From: FEN-1297 sp963843605
GTDB taxonomy: Bacteria; Bacteroidota; Ignavibacteria; Ignavibacteriales; Ignavibacteriaceae
DNA: 64,000 nucleotides
Assembly (NCBI GenBank): GCA_963843605.1
Contig: CAWJLA010000010.1
Coordinates: 682,001-746,000 of the forward strand
Direction of reading: 5' to 3'
Part shown: one piece after another, positions 49,159-58,456 of the stretch
Layout: every line of letters starts with the position of its first letter
Numbering within the stretch: position 1 is the first letter of the stretch
Notes under the pieces: generated by a model
What the model was told of the DNA's origin: nothing
The model's database searches: none
What the model saw: only the letters and a program-made list of their open reading frames with translations
Position numbers and translations under genes: made by a program

Positions 49159-49526
49159 AAACCTGGGAAAAATTGATCGCACAAGAATCAAAACCCGGTT
49201 TTTATTCATATTACGGCAAATCTATGAAAGCTCTTGCTGAAGGTAAGAAAAATGATGCAAAAACTACAATCGCCGAATTTGAGGAAACAAAACCATCTGA
49301 CGGTGAGCTATGGTATTATATTGCGGTAACATACGGATTACTTGGCGATGCCGATGGTACGGCAAGAGCACTGGAGGAAGGACTGAGTCGCGGATATTTT
49401 AATTACCCGATTATTGCTTCAAACTCTTTCTTTGATTTGGTAAGAGGTTCAAGTGAATTTCAACGCGTATTAGAAATGGCTAGAATACGACATGAAATTT
49501 TCAAGAAACAATTTTTTCTCAAATAA
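49143..49526 (+). CDS. C-terminal TPR part of the frameshifted TPR kinase
   Basis: A 127-codon frame that matches the end of the sister kinase at 41936-44158 (compare PTDGEIWYEIARVYGLLGMKEDCYRALDK with PSDGELWYYIAVTYGLLGDADG here, both followed by a small C-terminal segment ending in a phenylalanine-rich FLDSVR/FFDLVR motif). The apparent start codon overlaps the previous frame and is not a natural start. It belongs to the same protein as 47272-49158; a one-base deletion or an assembly error separates them. Confidence 0.8.
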   Translation: MESALETWEKLIAQESKPGFYSYYGKSMKALAEGKKNDAKTTIAEFEETKPSDGELWYYIAVTYGLLGDADGTARALEEGLSRGYFNYPIIASNSFFDLVRGSSEFQRVLEMARIRHEIFKKQFFLK

Positions 49527-49541
49527 TTTTGAATTAAAGCT

Positions 49542-49793
49542 ATGATTGGCGAAACTCTACTACATTATAAGATAATAGAAAAATTAGGCGAAGGCGGAAT
49601 GGGTGAAGTTTATAAAGCCCAGGACACAAAGCTCGACCGCTTCGTCGCATTGAAGTTTCTGCCATCTCAAACGACTGCGTCTGAAGAAGAAAAAGCACGT
49701 TTAATTCAAGAAGCTAAAGCTGCTTCTGCTATGAATCATCCGAATGTATGTACAATTTATTCAATCGAAAAATCGGTAATTAAATTATGTTAA
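49542..49793 (+). pseudogene. Kinase truncated to its N-lobe
   Basis: An 83-residue remnant that starts MIGETLLHYKIIEKLGEGGMGEV and keeps Lys38 and Glu57 but stops after CTIYSIEKSVIKLC, losing the catalytic loop and all downstream domains. The remainder is replaced by an S10 peptidase gene that starts 27 bases later. It looks like a recombination junction inside the kinase array rather than simple point-mutation decay. Confidence 0.8.
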
Positions 49794-49807
49794 TGAGAAA
49801 AGTTTAC

Positions 49808-49813
49808 AGGAGG
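49808..49813 (+). promoter_or_regulatory. Ribosome binding site AGGAGG deciding a TTG start
   Basis: A perfect AGGAGG six bases before the TTG at 49820. No ATG with good spacing is available, and the signal peptide begins right after this TTG, so TTG is the likely start of the S10 peptidase. Confidence 0.75.
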
Positions 49814-49819
49814 TAAATA

Positions 49820-51439
49820 TTGAAACACAAACACATAAGTAACTCATATCAATTAGCAGTTATAAAAACAATAATTTTAACATTCTTATCATTTTTATTT
49901 TGCAGTATAGTAGCGGTTTATGCACAGAGTAAAAAACAAAATAATGGTACAACCTCGAAGATCATTCGCGACAGTCTGCTGATTGCTAAACCGGAAAATG
50001 TAACAACATCGGGAACTGTTACGGTAGAAGGAAATAAAATCGATTACAAAGCAATTGCCGGTACCATTATTCTAAAAGACAAGAATGATAAACCAACATG
50101 CAGCATGTTTTATGTTGCATATATTAAATCCGGCATAACTGATAATAGCAAGAGACCGATTACTTTTCTTTATAATGGCGGACCCGGCAGCGCTTCAATC
50201 TGGCTGCATATGTCAGCATGGGGTCCAAGACTTACATATCTGGAAGACACAGCGAGAGTGCGGGCGCCGTACAGAACCATAAACAACGATTACTCTCTGT
50301 TAGATGTTAGCGATCTGGTTTTTATAGATGCACCTGGGACAGGATTCAGCAGAGTTTTAACAAAGAGTGAAGGAGGAGTAAGTAAACCTAAAGCTTTTTA
50401 CGGAATTGATACCGATGCCAATGCTTTTGCACAATTTATCACAAATTTTCTCTCCGAATATAGCCGTTGGGATTCGCCGAAATATTTATTTGGAGAGAGC
50501 TACGGGACTTTTCGTACCGCAGTTGTTAGTAATATACTGGAGACTAAAGACAATGTGGATCTTAACGGTATAATTTTGCTTTCACAAATTCTAAGTTATA
50601 ATAATTCTACCGATAATGTTACTGAAAATCCGGGTAATGATCTGGCTTATCAACTTGCTTTGCCCTCCTGTACGGCTACTGCATGGTATTATCATAAACT
50701 TCCTGATCAGCCGGAGAAACTGGAACCTCTCCTCAAAAAAGTAGAAAATTTTGCAATGAATGAATATGCTCTTGCACTCAATAAAGGAGCTATGCTTGAT
50801 TCTGCAGAATTTAAACAAATTGCCGAAAAACTCCATCAATATACCGGCCTTCCGGTTCCATACATTATCAAAGCTAATTTGCGTATTACCGGTTATGATT
50901 TTGAGAAAACGTTATTGTCCGAATCAGATCGCTTAACAGGAAGATTGGATACCCGCTATTCAGGACCCGGTATGAATCCTTTAGGAGAGTTTCCGCTTTA
51001 TGATCCGCAAGATGCAACAATCAGTTCAGCCATAATATCAACTTTCAACAATTATGTCCGGAAAACATTACAGTTTAACTCCACTACAAATTATATACCT
51101 GGAGCAGACTTTTGGGCAACCTGGGATTACCGGCACCTTGCAGTTTTCCAGGCTTTCGGTGACAAGAGTGATAATTTATTCCCCAATGTTATGCCCGACC
51201 TTGCCTCCGCGATGATGTATAACCCAAAGCTGAAGGTGATGCTGAACATGGGCTATTTCGATTTGGCAACTCCTTATTTTGAGGGAATATATGAAATGCA
51301 CCATTTGCCAATGCCGGTTACACTGCAAAATAATATTACTTATGCTTTTTACGCATCGGGGCATATGATTTACTTACACCATGAATCTCATAAAAACCTG
51401 CATGATAATGTTGCTGATTTTATAGAAAAGACACACTAG
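49820..51439 (+). CDS. Secreted serine carboxypeptidase-like protein (peptidase S10)
   Basis: A 539-residue exported alpha/beta-hydrolase. A signal peptide (IILTFLSFLFCSIVAVYA, about 18-35) is followed by the S10 oxyanion motif NGGPGSASIW, the nucleophile Ser227 in GESYG, and the probable acid and base in MGYFDLATP and ASGHMIYLH near the C-terminus. It would remove C-terminal amino acids from peptides outside the cytoplasm. The start is a TTG after AGGAGG. It is the only non-kinase gene within the main array and sits where a kinase copy has been cut short, so it was probably brought in by the same rearrangement. Confidence 0.9.
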   Translation: MKHKHISNSYQLAVIKTIILTFLSFLFCSIVAVYAQSKKQNNGTTSKIIRDSLLIAKPENVTTSGTVTVEGNKIDYKAIAGTIILKDKNDKPTCSMFYVAYIKSGITDNSKRPITFLYNGGPGSASIWLHMSAWGPRLTYLEDTARVRAPYRTINNDYSLLDVSDLVFIDAPGTGFSRVLTKSEGGVSKPKAFYGIDTDANAFAQFITNFLSEYSRWDSPKYLFGESYGTFRTAVVSNILETKDNVDLNGIILLSQILSYNNSTDNVTENPGNDLAYQLALPSCTATAWYYHKLPDQPEKLEPLLKKVENFAMNEYALALNKGAMLDSAEFKQIAEKLHQYTGLPVPYIIKANLRITGYDFEKTLLSESDRLTGRLDTRYSGPGMNPLGEFPLYDPQDATISSAIISTFNNYVRKTLQFNSTTNYIPGADFWATWDYRHLAVFQAFGDKSDNLFPNVMPDLASAMMYNPKLKVMLNMGYFDLATPYFEGIYEMHHLPMPVTLQNNITYAFYASGHMIYLHHESHKNLHDNVADFIEKTH

Positions 51440-51510
51440 TACAAAAAGATAAGGAAAATTATGAGAAACGTTCAGTTTTAAAAAATGAAATTGCCATTAT
51501 AAGGAACAGC

Positions 51511-51555
51511 AATGATTGGCGAAATTAAAACAAAAGAGATTAGCTATGATTGGTG
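51511..51555 (+). other. Short leader ORF (14 codons) overlapping the next kinase start
   Basis: Reads MIGEIKTKEISYDW and stops ten bases past the ATG at 51546. It keeps only the first four codons of the kinase start and has no palindrome, but ends over the next start like the longer leaders. Confidence 0.4.
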
Positions 51556-54227
51556 AGTTAATACTACATTATAAGATAATTGAAAAATTAGGCGAAGGCG
51601 GAATGGGTGAAGTATTCAAAGCGCAGGATACAAAACTTGACCGCTTTGTCGCGCTAAAGTTTCTCCCCTCTCAGCTAACAGCATCGGAAGATGACAAAGA
51701 GAGATTCATACAAGAAGCAAAAGCTGCTTCTGCGATGAACCATCCGAATGTTTGCACAATTTATTCTATTGAAGAATACAACGGACAGCTTTTCATTGCA
51801 ATGGAGTTTGTTGAAGGAAAAACATTAAGGGATAAAAAGGATTCTCTTTCTGAAAAACAAAAACTTGAAATCGGAGTACAGGTTGCGGAGGGACTTGCCG
51901 CGGCTCACGAAAAAGGAATTGTACATCGCGATATAAAACCTGAAAACATTATGATCCGCAAAGATGGAATTGCGCAGATAATGGATTTCGGACTTGCTAA
52001 ACTTTATAAAGACAGCAATGTTTCCAGACTTACAAAAGTCGGTACTATAATGGGTACCATCGGGTATATGTCGCCGGAACAAGTACAGGGTCTGGATGTT
52101 GATCATCGGACAGATATATTTTCTCTCGGAGTTGTTCTTTATGAACTTCTTGCCGGCGAATCTCCATTTAAAGGTGTACATGAGACGGCAATAATGTACG
52201 AGATAGTAAATGTGGATGCCCCTCCCCTTTCTACTTTAAAAGAAGGTATAGATCCGGAACTAGACAGGATAATTCTGGAATGTCTGGCAAAAGATAAAGA
52301 TGAACGATGCCAGTCCGCGAAAGAGCTTGCTAAAAATTTAAGAAAAGTTAAAAAATCATCGAGTACAAGAACAAGCAGAGTTTATAATGTTGATACTTCC
52401 GGGATGAAGGCCGGGAACATTCAATCTCATGTTTCAAAACCTTCCGGTGCTTTTTCAGTCGAAGTGTTAAATCATCGATTTGATCTGACAAAATTATTTA
52501 AACTGAATTATTTACATTGGATTGTTACGGTAATCTTTCTTGCGGTTATAATTTTCTTATTGTTTAATAAAAACAATTCATCAAATGATGAATTTGTAAA
52601 TTTCCAACAGCTCACAGAGCAATCAGGTGAAGAATTATATCCGGATATTTCTCCGGACGGCAATTACATAACTTACACAAAATCAGTCGACGGTTTTCAG
52701 CATATCTTTCTGCAGCGGATTGGCGGGGGCAATGCAATTGATTTAACTAAAGATTCAAAATTCGGAAACTACCAATCTTCATTCTCACCTAACGGAGAAG
52801 AAATTGTATTCCGCTCGGAGCGGGACGAAGGCGGAATTTTCTTAATGGGTTCAACCGGAGAATCCGTCCGAAGACTGACTAATTTCGGCTTTAATCCGTC
52901 TTGGTCACCCGACGGCAAAAAAATTATTTTTGCAACCGAATCTATAGAACACCCATACACAAGAGGAATTATCAGTCAACTTTGGACAACAGAAATAAAA
53001 ACCGGTAAAACCAAAAAGCTATTTAACGGCGACGCAGTTCAGCCTAGCTGGTCACCTAATGGAAAATTAATTGCGTATTGGGGATTACCGAAAGGATCAG
53101 GAAGAAGGGTCATTCAAATAATTCCGGCATCTGGCGGAGATCCGATTGAAATTACAAATGATAATTATATTAACTGGAGCCCCGCATGGTCTGCAGACGG
53201 GAAATATCTCTATTTCTCGAGCAGCCGCGGCGGCAGCATGAATTTATGGCGAGTAAAGATAGATGAAGAAAGCGGAAAAACTATATCTCCTTTGGAACCG
53301 GTTACAACACCTTCAGCTTATTGTGCTATGGCAAAGATGTCTCACGACGGCACAAAAATGATTTTTGTTTCATCCGATATCAGAGATAATATAAATAAAT
53401 TAAATTTTGATCCGGTTGGAGAAAAGGTTACCGGCGAATCTATTGCAGTAACAAAAGGATCAAAGCAATTCGGTTATCCATCCGTTTCACCTGATAATAA
53501 ATGGATTTCTGTTTCAAGCTTAAGACAACAGGAAGGCATTTATATTATGCGACCAGACGGCTCGGATATAACTAAATTAACAAACGATTTATTTAAAGAC
53601 AGAAGCCCGCTGTGGTCGCCCGACGGAAGAAGTCTTATTTTTTATTCGGACAGGTCCGGCAAGTATGAAGCATGGGAGATAGATATTGACGGCAGTAATC
53701 TTAGACAATTAACTAATTCCGTAGGCCAGGCATCCAATCCGATTTGGTTCCCTGATGGTAAATCAATAGTAATCTGGATCAATGACCGGGAAGTAATATT
53801 CTATCCGGGTTCAACTCCGGTTAATAAATTCACGTACTTACCCGATATGAATGAAAAAGGATTTTCATTTTATGCCAATTCCGTTTCACCAGACGGGAAT
53901 TATATCGTCGGTAACAGGGAAGACGAAAACAATGGAAATAATGAAGGTTTGCTGGTCTATTCAATGATTCGAAAAAACTATAAGAAGATTTCTGATTCAG
54001 GAGTTAGTCCTATATGGCTTAAAGACAGTAAAAATATTTTTTACATAGACAATAATAAGTTATACATAATGAATTCGGAAACAGGAGTCAGACATTTTGT
54101 TTATGACCCGAAGGCAGTCTTTCCGACATTCAATTGCATTGCTTTGTCTCCCGATAACAAATCCATTTATTACGTTAAAGAAGAAAAAGAGTCGGATGTA
54201 TGGATGGGATATTTGAAATATAATTAA
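51546..54227 (+). CDS. Transmembrane Ser/Thr kinase with C-terminal propeller
   Basis: An 893-residue paralogue with intact Lys38, Glu57, HRD 127-129 and DFG 147-149. I chose the ATG at 51546, where homology begins; the ATG at 51516 lies in the leader. The linker has SRVYNVDTSG and the helix is at about 320-342 (WIVTVIFLAVIIFLLF). The propeller is the most regular of the set, with blades such as ISPDGNYITYT, WSPDGKKIIFA, WSADGKYLYFS and WSPDGRSLIFY, and resembles TolB/DPP-type sensors. It is the last kinase of the array; two giant sensor histidine kinases follow. Confidence 0.93.
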   Translation: MIGELILHYKIIEKLGEGGMGEVFKAQDTKLDRFVALKFLPSQLTASEDDKERFIQEAKAASAMNHPNVCTIYSIEEYNGQLFIAMEFVEGKTLRDKKDSLSEKQKLEIGVQVAEGLAAAHEKGIVHRDIKPENIMIRKDGIAQIMDFGLAKLYKDSNVSRLTKVGTIMGTIGYMSPEQVQGLDVDHRTDIFSLGVVLYELLAGESPFKGVHETAIMYEIVNVDAPPLSTLKEGIDPELDRIILECLAKDKDERCQSAKELAKNLRKVKKSSSTRTSRVYNVDTSGMKAGNIQSHVSKPSGAFSVEVLNHRFDLTKLFKLNYLHWIVTVIFLAVIIFLLFNKNNSSNDEFVNFQQLTEQSGEELYPDISPDGNYITYTKSVDGFQHIFLQRIGGGNAIDLTKDSKFGNYQSSFSPNGEEIVFRSERDEGGIFLMGSTGESVRRLTNFGFNPSWSPDGKKIIFATESIEHPYTRGIISQLWTTEIKTGKTKKLFNGDAVQPSWSPNGKLIAYWGLPKGSGRRVIQIIPASGGDPIEITNDNYINWSPAWSADGKYLYFSSSRGGSMNLWRVKIDEESGKTISPLEPVTTPSAYCAMAKMSHDGTKMIFVSSDIRDNINKLNFDPVGEKVTGESIAVTKGSKQFGYPSVSPDNKWISVSSLRQQEGIYIMRPDGSDITKLTNDLFKDRSPLWSPDGRSLIFYSDRSGKYEAWEIDIDGSNLRQLTNSVGQASNPIWFPDGKSIVIWINDREVIFYPGSTPVNKFTYLPDMNEKGFSFYANSVSPDGNYIVGNREDENNGNNEGLLVYSMIRKNYKKISDSGVSPIWLKDSKNIFYIDNNKLYIMNSETGVRHFVYDPKAVFPTFNCIALSPDNKSIYYVKEEKESDVWMGYLKYN

Positions 54228-54268
54228 GATTAAGAGTATGAAGGACATAAAAAGGTAGCTAATAAAAA

Positions 54269-55090
54269 ATGAAACTAACAAAAAAAATTGAAACGGAAGT
54301 CTTGAAAGTATACAATGCTTATTGGGATAATTATCTGCGCGGAGACGTAGATGCAATGATTCCTTTACTATCAGCAAAATATACCCAAGTAGGAAGTGCG
54401 GAGACCGAAGTTTTTTACAATAAGAAAGAAGCCGTAAAATTTCTGTATGAAACAATAGATCAGGTTGCAGGCAAATTGGAAATGAGAGACAGGAAAACCA
54501 TGCTTGAGCAAAGGGGTGGTCTTATTCTTATCCATGAAATCTGTGATGTTTATGTAATTGACGGAAACAGTTGGGTATTCTATTCCAAATTCAGAGCCTC
54601 CACACTTATGAAAAATATTTCCGGCAAATGGAAAATTATCCACCAGCATTCTTCATTTCCCGATGCAAGAACAGGAGACGGTGAAAATATAGCTATTGAT
54701 AAAATTACAGAAGAAAACAAACAACTTCGTGAAGCGGTGAATCGCCGAACTGTTGAACTCAAAAAGAAAAACCGCGAACTTGAAATTGAGGCGGCGCTTG
54801 AAAGAGTTAGAGCCCAGGCAATGGGGATGACAAAACCTGCTGATATGGTAGAAGTCTGTAGAAATATTTCTGATCAATTACAACTGCTTGGTGTAAATGA
54901 CATTAGAAACGTGCAGACCGTTATTATCAACGAACAAAAAGGCACTTATCTCAATTACCAATATTTTACAGCATATGGCAAAGGTATAATTGAAGAGACA
55001 AAGTACGATAAATATCCGAAAGTTCTTGAAATGGTTCGGGAAATGGAAAAAGTCTGCAGATGCATTTTTCGGAGGGATATTCAAAGGTGA
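54269..55090 (+). CDS. SnoaL-headed sensor histidine kinase, first part of a frameshifted gene
   Basis: A 273-residue frame. Residues 1-135 are a SnoaL/NTF2-like domain (VYNAYWDNYLRGDVDAMIPLL, KWKIIHQHSSFP), then a coiled coil (about 145-170) and the first of several repeated sensory modules that open with LERVRAQAMGM. The frame ends in CRCIFRRDIQR; dropping one A of the five at 55047-55051 gives MEKSADAFFGGIFKGEE and continues into the next frame. The whole protein spans 54269-58370, about 1366 residues. No signal peptide or membrane helix is visible, so it is cytoplasmic. Confidence 0.85.
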   Translation: MKLTKKIETEVLKVYNAYWDNYLRGDVDAMIPLLSAKYTQVGSAETEVFYNKKEAVKFLYETIDQVAGKLEMRDRKTMLEQRGGLILIHEICDVYVIDGNSWVFYSKFRASTLMKNISGKWKIIHQHSSFPDARTGDGENIAIDKITEENKQLREAVNRRTVELKKKNRELEIEAALERVRAQAMGMTKPADMVEVCRNISDQLQLLGVNDIRNVQTVIINEQKGTYLNYQYFTAYGKGIIEETKYDKYPKVLEMVREMEKVCRCIFRRDIQR

Positions 55091-58000
55091 AGAACTTAAA
55101 AATTTTCGAGAATATAGAGAACAAGATCATCAATTTCCGGATCCTTTACTTGAGAAAGCCGAAGCTGTTGAATATAATTTTTACTCAATCGGATTGGGTG
55201 GATTAGGATTAACAACCTATGAACCGCTTCCTAAAGCAGGTCTAGAAATATTCAAACGATTTCATAAAGTATTTTCATTAACCTATCGAAGATTTATTGA
55301 TATTGAAAAAGCAGAAACACAGACAAGAGAAGAAGATATTGAATTGGCCCTGGAACGGTTACGATCAAGAACAATGGCAATGCAGAAAAGCGATGAATTG
55401 GCAGAAGCCTCTTTTTTATTGGATAGCCAAGTACGGGCTTTAGGTATTAAGACGAGAGGTTGTGCATTTAATATTTATGGCGAAAACGAATCTACTGAAT
55501 GGTTTAGTTCAGAAATGGGCACGATGCCAACCTATAAAATACCAAGAGAGAATGTATTTCTCCGCTATTATGAAGCCGGACAGCGAGGCGAATTACTTCA
55601 CATCGAAGAGTTTGCAGATGAAGCTTGTGCCGTTCATTACGATTATTTGTGCACCCTCCCGGTTATGGGTGAAGCGCTGAAGAAAATAAAGGAATCCGGC
55701 GGCTCTTTTCCGACACGTCAAATAGATCATGTCACTTATTTTAAATACGGCTATTTGTTGTTCATTACTTTTGAACCTGCACCGGAAGCTTATGATATTT
55801 TCAAACGTTTTGCTAAAACATTTGAACAAACTTATACCCGCTTTCTCGATCTGCAAAAGGCAGAGGCACAGGCACGAGAAGCACAGATAGAATCAGCATT
55901 AGAAAAAGTACGGTCCCGTTCATTAGGGATGCACAAAAGTGAAGAAATCAAAGATGTCGTGGTGACGGTAATGGAAAAAATGAATGAGCTGAATATCAAA
56001 ATGAACGGTGGTGTTTCGCTCGCTACGTTTGTACCGAACTCAAATGATTTGATCCACTGGTATGTAAACCCGGATCATGTTGAAGGTCCGGTAACTATGC
56101 ATTTACCATATTTTGATAATATTGTATTTAATGATTTTGTTAAAGCACGCAAAGAAGGGAAAAATTTGCTTCCCGTTGTTTATTCTTTTGAACAAAAGAA
56201 TGAATATTTCAAATATGCTTTTGAACATTCTGATTTTAGGATAGCACCTGAAGAATATAAAAAATGGATCTTTGAGCAGCCATATTTTGGTTATTCGGTT
56301 GCTATTCAAAAACATTCAGCTATTTTCTTTAATGATTATACCGATAAATTATTTTCAGAAGAAGAGAATGATGTATTGAAACGCTTTGCAAATGTTTTTG
56401 ATCAAGCCTATATCCGTTTTCTGGATCTCCAAAAAGCCGAAGCGCAGGCAAAAGAAGCTGTAATTCAACTTGCATTGGAACGGGTACGCGCCAGGACGAT
56501 GGCGATGCAGCATAGTAATGAACTTTCTGAAACGGCATCAATATTTTTTAAGCAGTTGAGCGATTTAGGAATTGAAACTAACCGCCTGTACATCGGCATC
56601 TTTAAAGATGATTCAGGAATAATGGAAGCATGGGCAACTACTGAAGATGGGAAAACTGTTAGTACAAGGTTTTTATTAGATAGCAAAAAAAACCATTCAG
56701 TCCAAAAAATGTATGAAGGATGGAGAGAACAAAAGAAATCCATTACCATAGATATGCAAGGGAAAGAACTATCCGACTATATCAATTATATAGCTGAAGA
56801 AGTACAAGTTCCTGTTACAACAGGTTACAGCCAGCACAGACGGGTGCAAAGTATCGTATATTTCTCAAGGGGCTTAATCGGTTTAGCATCTCCGGATCCC
56901 CTTCCGGACGAAAACGTTAATCTTCTGGAACGTTTTTCAAAAGTGTTTGACCAGACTTATATCCGTTTCCTCGATCTTCAAAAAGCGGAAGCACAAGCAA
57001 GAGAAGCAATCAAACAAGCAGCATTGGATAGAATTCGCGGTGAAATTGCGAGCATGCGCACAGCGGAAGATCTGAATCGCATAACACCAATAATCTGGCG
57101 CGAATTAAAAACACTTGACGTTCCATTTATTCGATGCGGTGTTTTTATTATTAATGAAGCTCAGGCAAAAACGGAAGTTTACTTAACTACACCTGAAGGT
57201 AAATCACTTGGAGTTTTGAATTTACCATTTGGGTCGAATGAGCTTACAATCAATACTGTAGATCATTGGCGAAAGAAACAAGTTTATAAAGATCATTGGA
57301 ATAAGGAAGAATTTATTAACTGGACAAAATCAATGATTGAGCTGGGACAAGTTCATAGCACGGAAACTTATCAAGGTTCGTCAACACCGCCTGAATCTCT
57401 CAATCTGCATTTTATACCTTTCGCGCAAGGGATGCTTTATGTCGGAGATATTTCACCTCTCACAGAGGAAAAACTTCAATTAGTCAAAACCCTGGCTGAG
57501 GCATTCTCCATTGCATATGCCAGATATGAAGATTTTAAGAATCTAGAAGAAGCTAAAAATAAAGTTGATGTTACATTGAACGAATTGAAAGCTGCACAAG
57601 CGCAGCTGATCCACGCGGAGAAATTAGCTTCGCTGGGAGAACTAACAGCCGGTATCGCGCACGAAATTAAAAACCCGTTGAACTTTGTAAATAACTTTTC
57701 CGAAATAAGCGGTGAATTACTGGATGAACTGCAAGGTGAATTAAAGGACAATAATAATGAAGAAGTAAAAGATCTTGTTGATAATTTAAGACAAAACCTT
57801 GAAAAGATTAATCAGCACGGTAAACGAGCCGATGCTATAGTTAAAGGAATGCTTCTTCATTCTAGAGGAACATCAGGCGAAAAGACCTTAACGGATATAA
57901 ATGATCTTCTCGACCAGTATGTTACCCTTGCTTATCACGGTTTGCGCGCGCAGAATAAAGAATTTAATATCACCATCGAAAAGGATTATGATAAATCATT

Positions 58001-58370
58001 GGAAAAAATAAATGTGGTTCCGCAGGATATAAGCAGAGTTTTTCTTAATATAATTAATAACGCTTATTACGCAGCTTATGATAGAAAAAAGAAAAACAGT
58101 GATAATGACTTCTCCCCTACTTTTAAAGTTTCAACAAAAAATATGAATGATAAAGTTGAAATAAGAATTGCCGATAACGGCAATGGAATTCCCAAAGACA
58201 TTATTGATAAGATATTCCAGCCGTTTTTTACAACTAAGCCAACAGGTGAAGGAACCGGATTGGGATTATCTTTGAGTTATGATATAGTTACTAAGGTGCA
58301 TGACGGTGAATTGAAAGTTCAATCAAAAGACGGAGAGGGCGCGGAGTTTGTAATTTGTCTGCCAAAATAA
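54990..58370 (+). CDS. Multi-module sensor histidine kinase, main part of the frameshifted gene
   Basis: The real in-frame part begins near 55052; its listed start is only the beginning of the open frame. Four further modules of about 170-190 residues follow, each opening with a similar helix (LALERLRSRTMAMQKS, ALEKVRSRSLGMHKS, LALERVRARTMAMQHS, ALDRIRGEIASMRTA) and closing with RFLDLQKAEAQA-like helices, a layout like tandem GAF-type domains joined by signalling helices. The C-terminus is HisKA (GIAHEIKNPLNFVNNF) and HATPase (DNGNGIPKD, GEGTGLGLSLSYDIV), close to the sensor at 25201-28956. No receiver is attached. Confidence 0.87.
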   Translation: MKRQSTINIRKFLKWFGKWKKSADAFFGGIFKGEELKNFREYREQDHQFPDPLLEKAEAVEYNFYSIGLGGLGLTTYEPLPKAGLEIFKRFHKVFSLTYRRFIDIEKAETQTREEDIELALERLRSRTMAMQKSDELAEASFLLDSQVRALGIKTRGCAFNIYGENESTEWFSSEMGTMPTYKIPRENVFLRYYEAGQRGELLHIEEFADEACAVHYDYLCTLPVMGEALKKIKESGGSFPTRQIDHVTYFKYGYLLFITFEPAPEAYDIFKRFAKTFEQTYTRFLDLQKAEAQAREAQIESALEKVRSRSLGMHKSEEIKDVVVTVMEKMNELNIKMNGGVSLATFVPNSNDLIHWYVNPDHVEGPVTMHLPYFDNIVFNDFVKARKEGKNLLPVVYSFEQKNEYFKYAFEHSDFRIAPEEYKKWIFEQPYFGYSVAIQKHSAIFFNDYTDKLFSEEENDVLKRFANVFDQAYIRFLDLQKAEAQAKEAVIQLALERVRARTMAMQHSNELSETASIFFKQLSDLGIETNRLYIGIFKDDSGIMEAWATTEDGKTVSTRFLLDSKKNHSVQKMYEGWREQKKSITIDMQGKELSDYINYIAEEVQVPVTTGYSQHRRVQSIVYFSRGLIGLASPDPLPDENVNLLERFSKVFDQTYIRFLDLQKAEAQAREAIKQAALDRIRGEIASMRTAEDLNRITPIIWRELKTLDVPFIRCGVFIINEAQAKTEVYLTTPEGKSLGVLNLPFGSNELTINTVDHWRKKQVYKDHWNKEEFINWTKSMIELGQVHSTETYQGSSTPPESLNLHFIPFAQGMLYVGDISPLTEEKLQLVKTLAEAFSIAYARYEDFKNLEEAKNKVDVTLNELKAAQAQLIHAEKLASLGELTAGIAHEIKNPLNFVNNFSEISGELLDELQGELKDNNNEEVKDLVDNLRQNLEKINQHGKRADAIVKGMLLHSRGTSGEKTLTDINDLLDQYVTLAYHGLRAQNKEFNITIEKDYDKSLEKINVVPQDISRVFLNIINNAYYAAYDRKKKNSDNDFSPTFKVSTKNMNDKVEIRIADNGNGIPKDIIDKIFQPFFTTKPTGEGTGLGLSLSYDIVTKVHDGELKVQSKDGEGAEFVICLPK

Positions 58371-58456
58371 TTTAGAAACATGCAATACTGCCAATAACGG
58401 ATAAACGCGTGTTTCCGCAACAAATGCTATAAGACATAATTAAAAAGAAACTTAAA

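Noticed and set aside
49143..49526. Independent small TPR gene
   Set aside because: Its sequence aligns with the end of the sister TPR kinase and its apparent ATG lies inside the preceding frame; it is the tail of a frameshifted gene.
30711..54227. Diversity-generating retroelement or phase-variable cassette system in the kinase array
   Set aside because: No reverse transcriptase, template repeat, invertase or recombinase gene is present in the window, and the variable parts differ over their full length rather than at targeted adenines.
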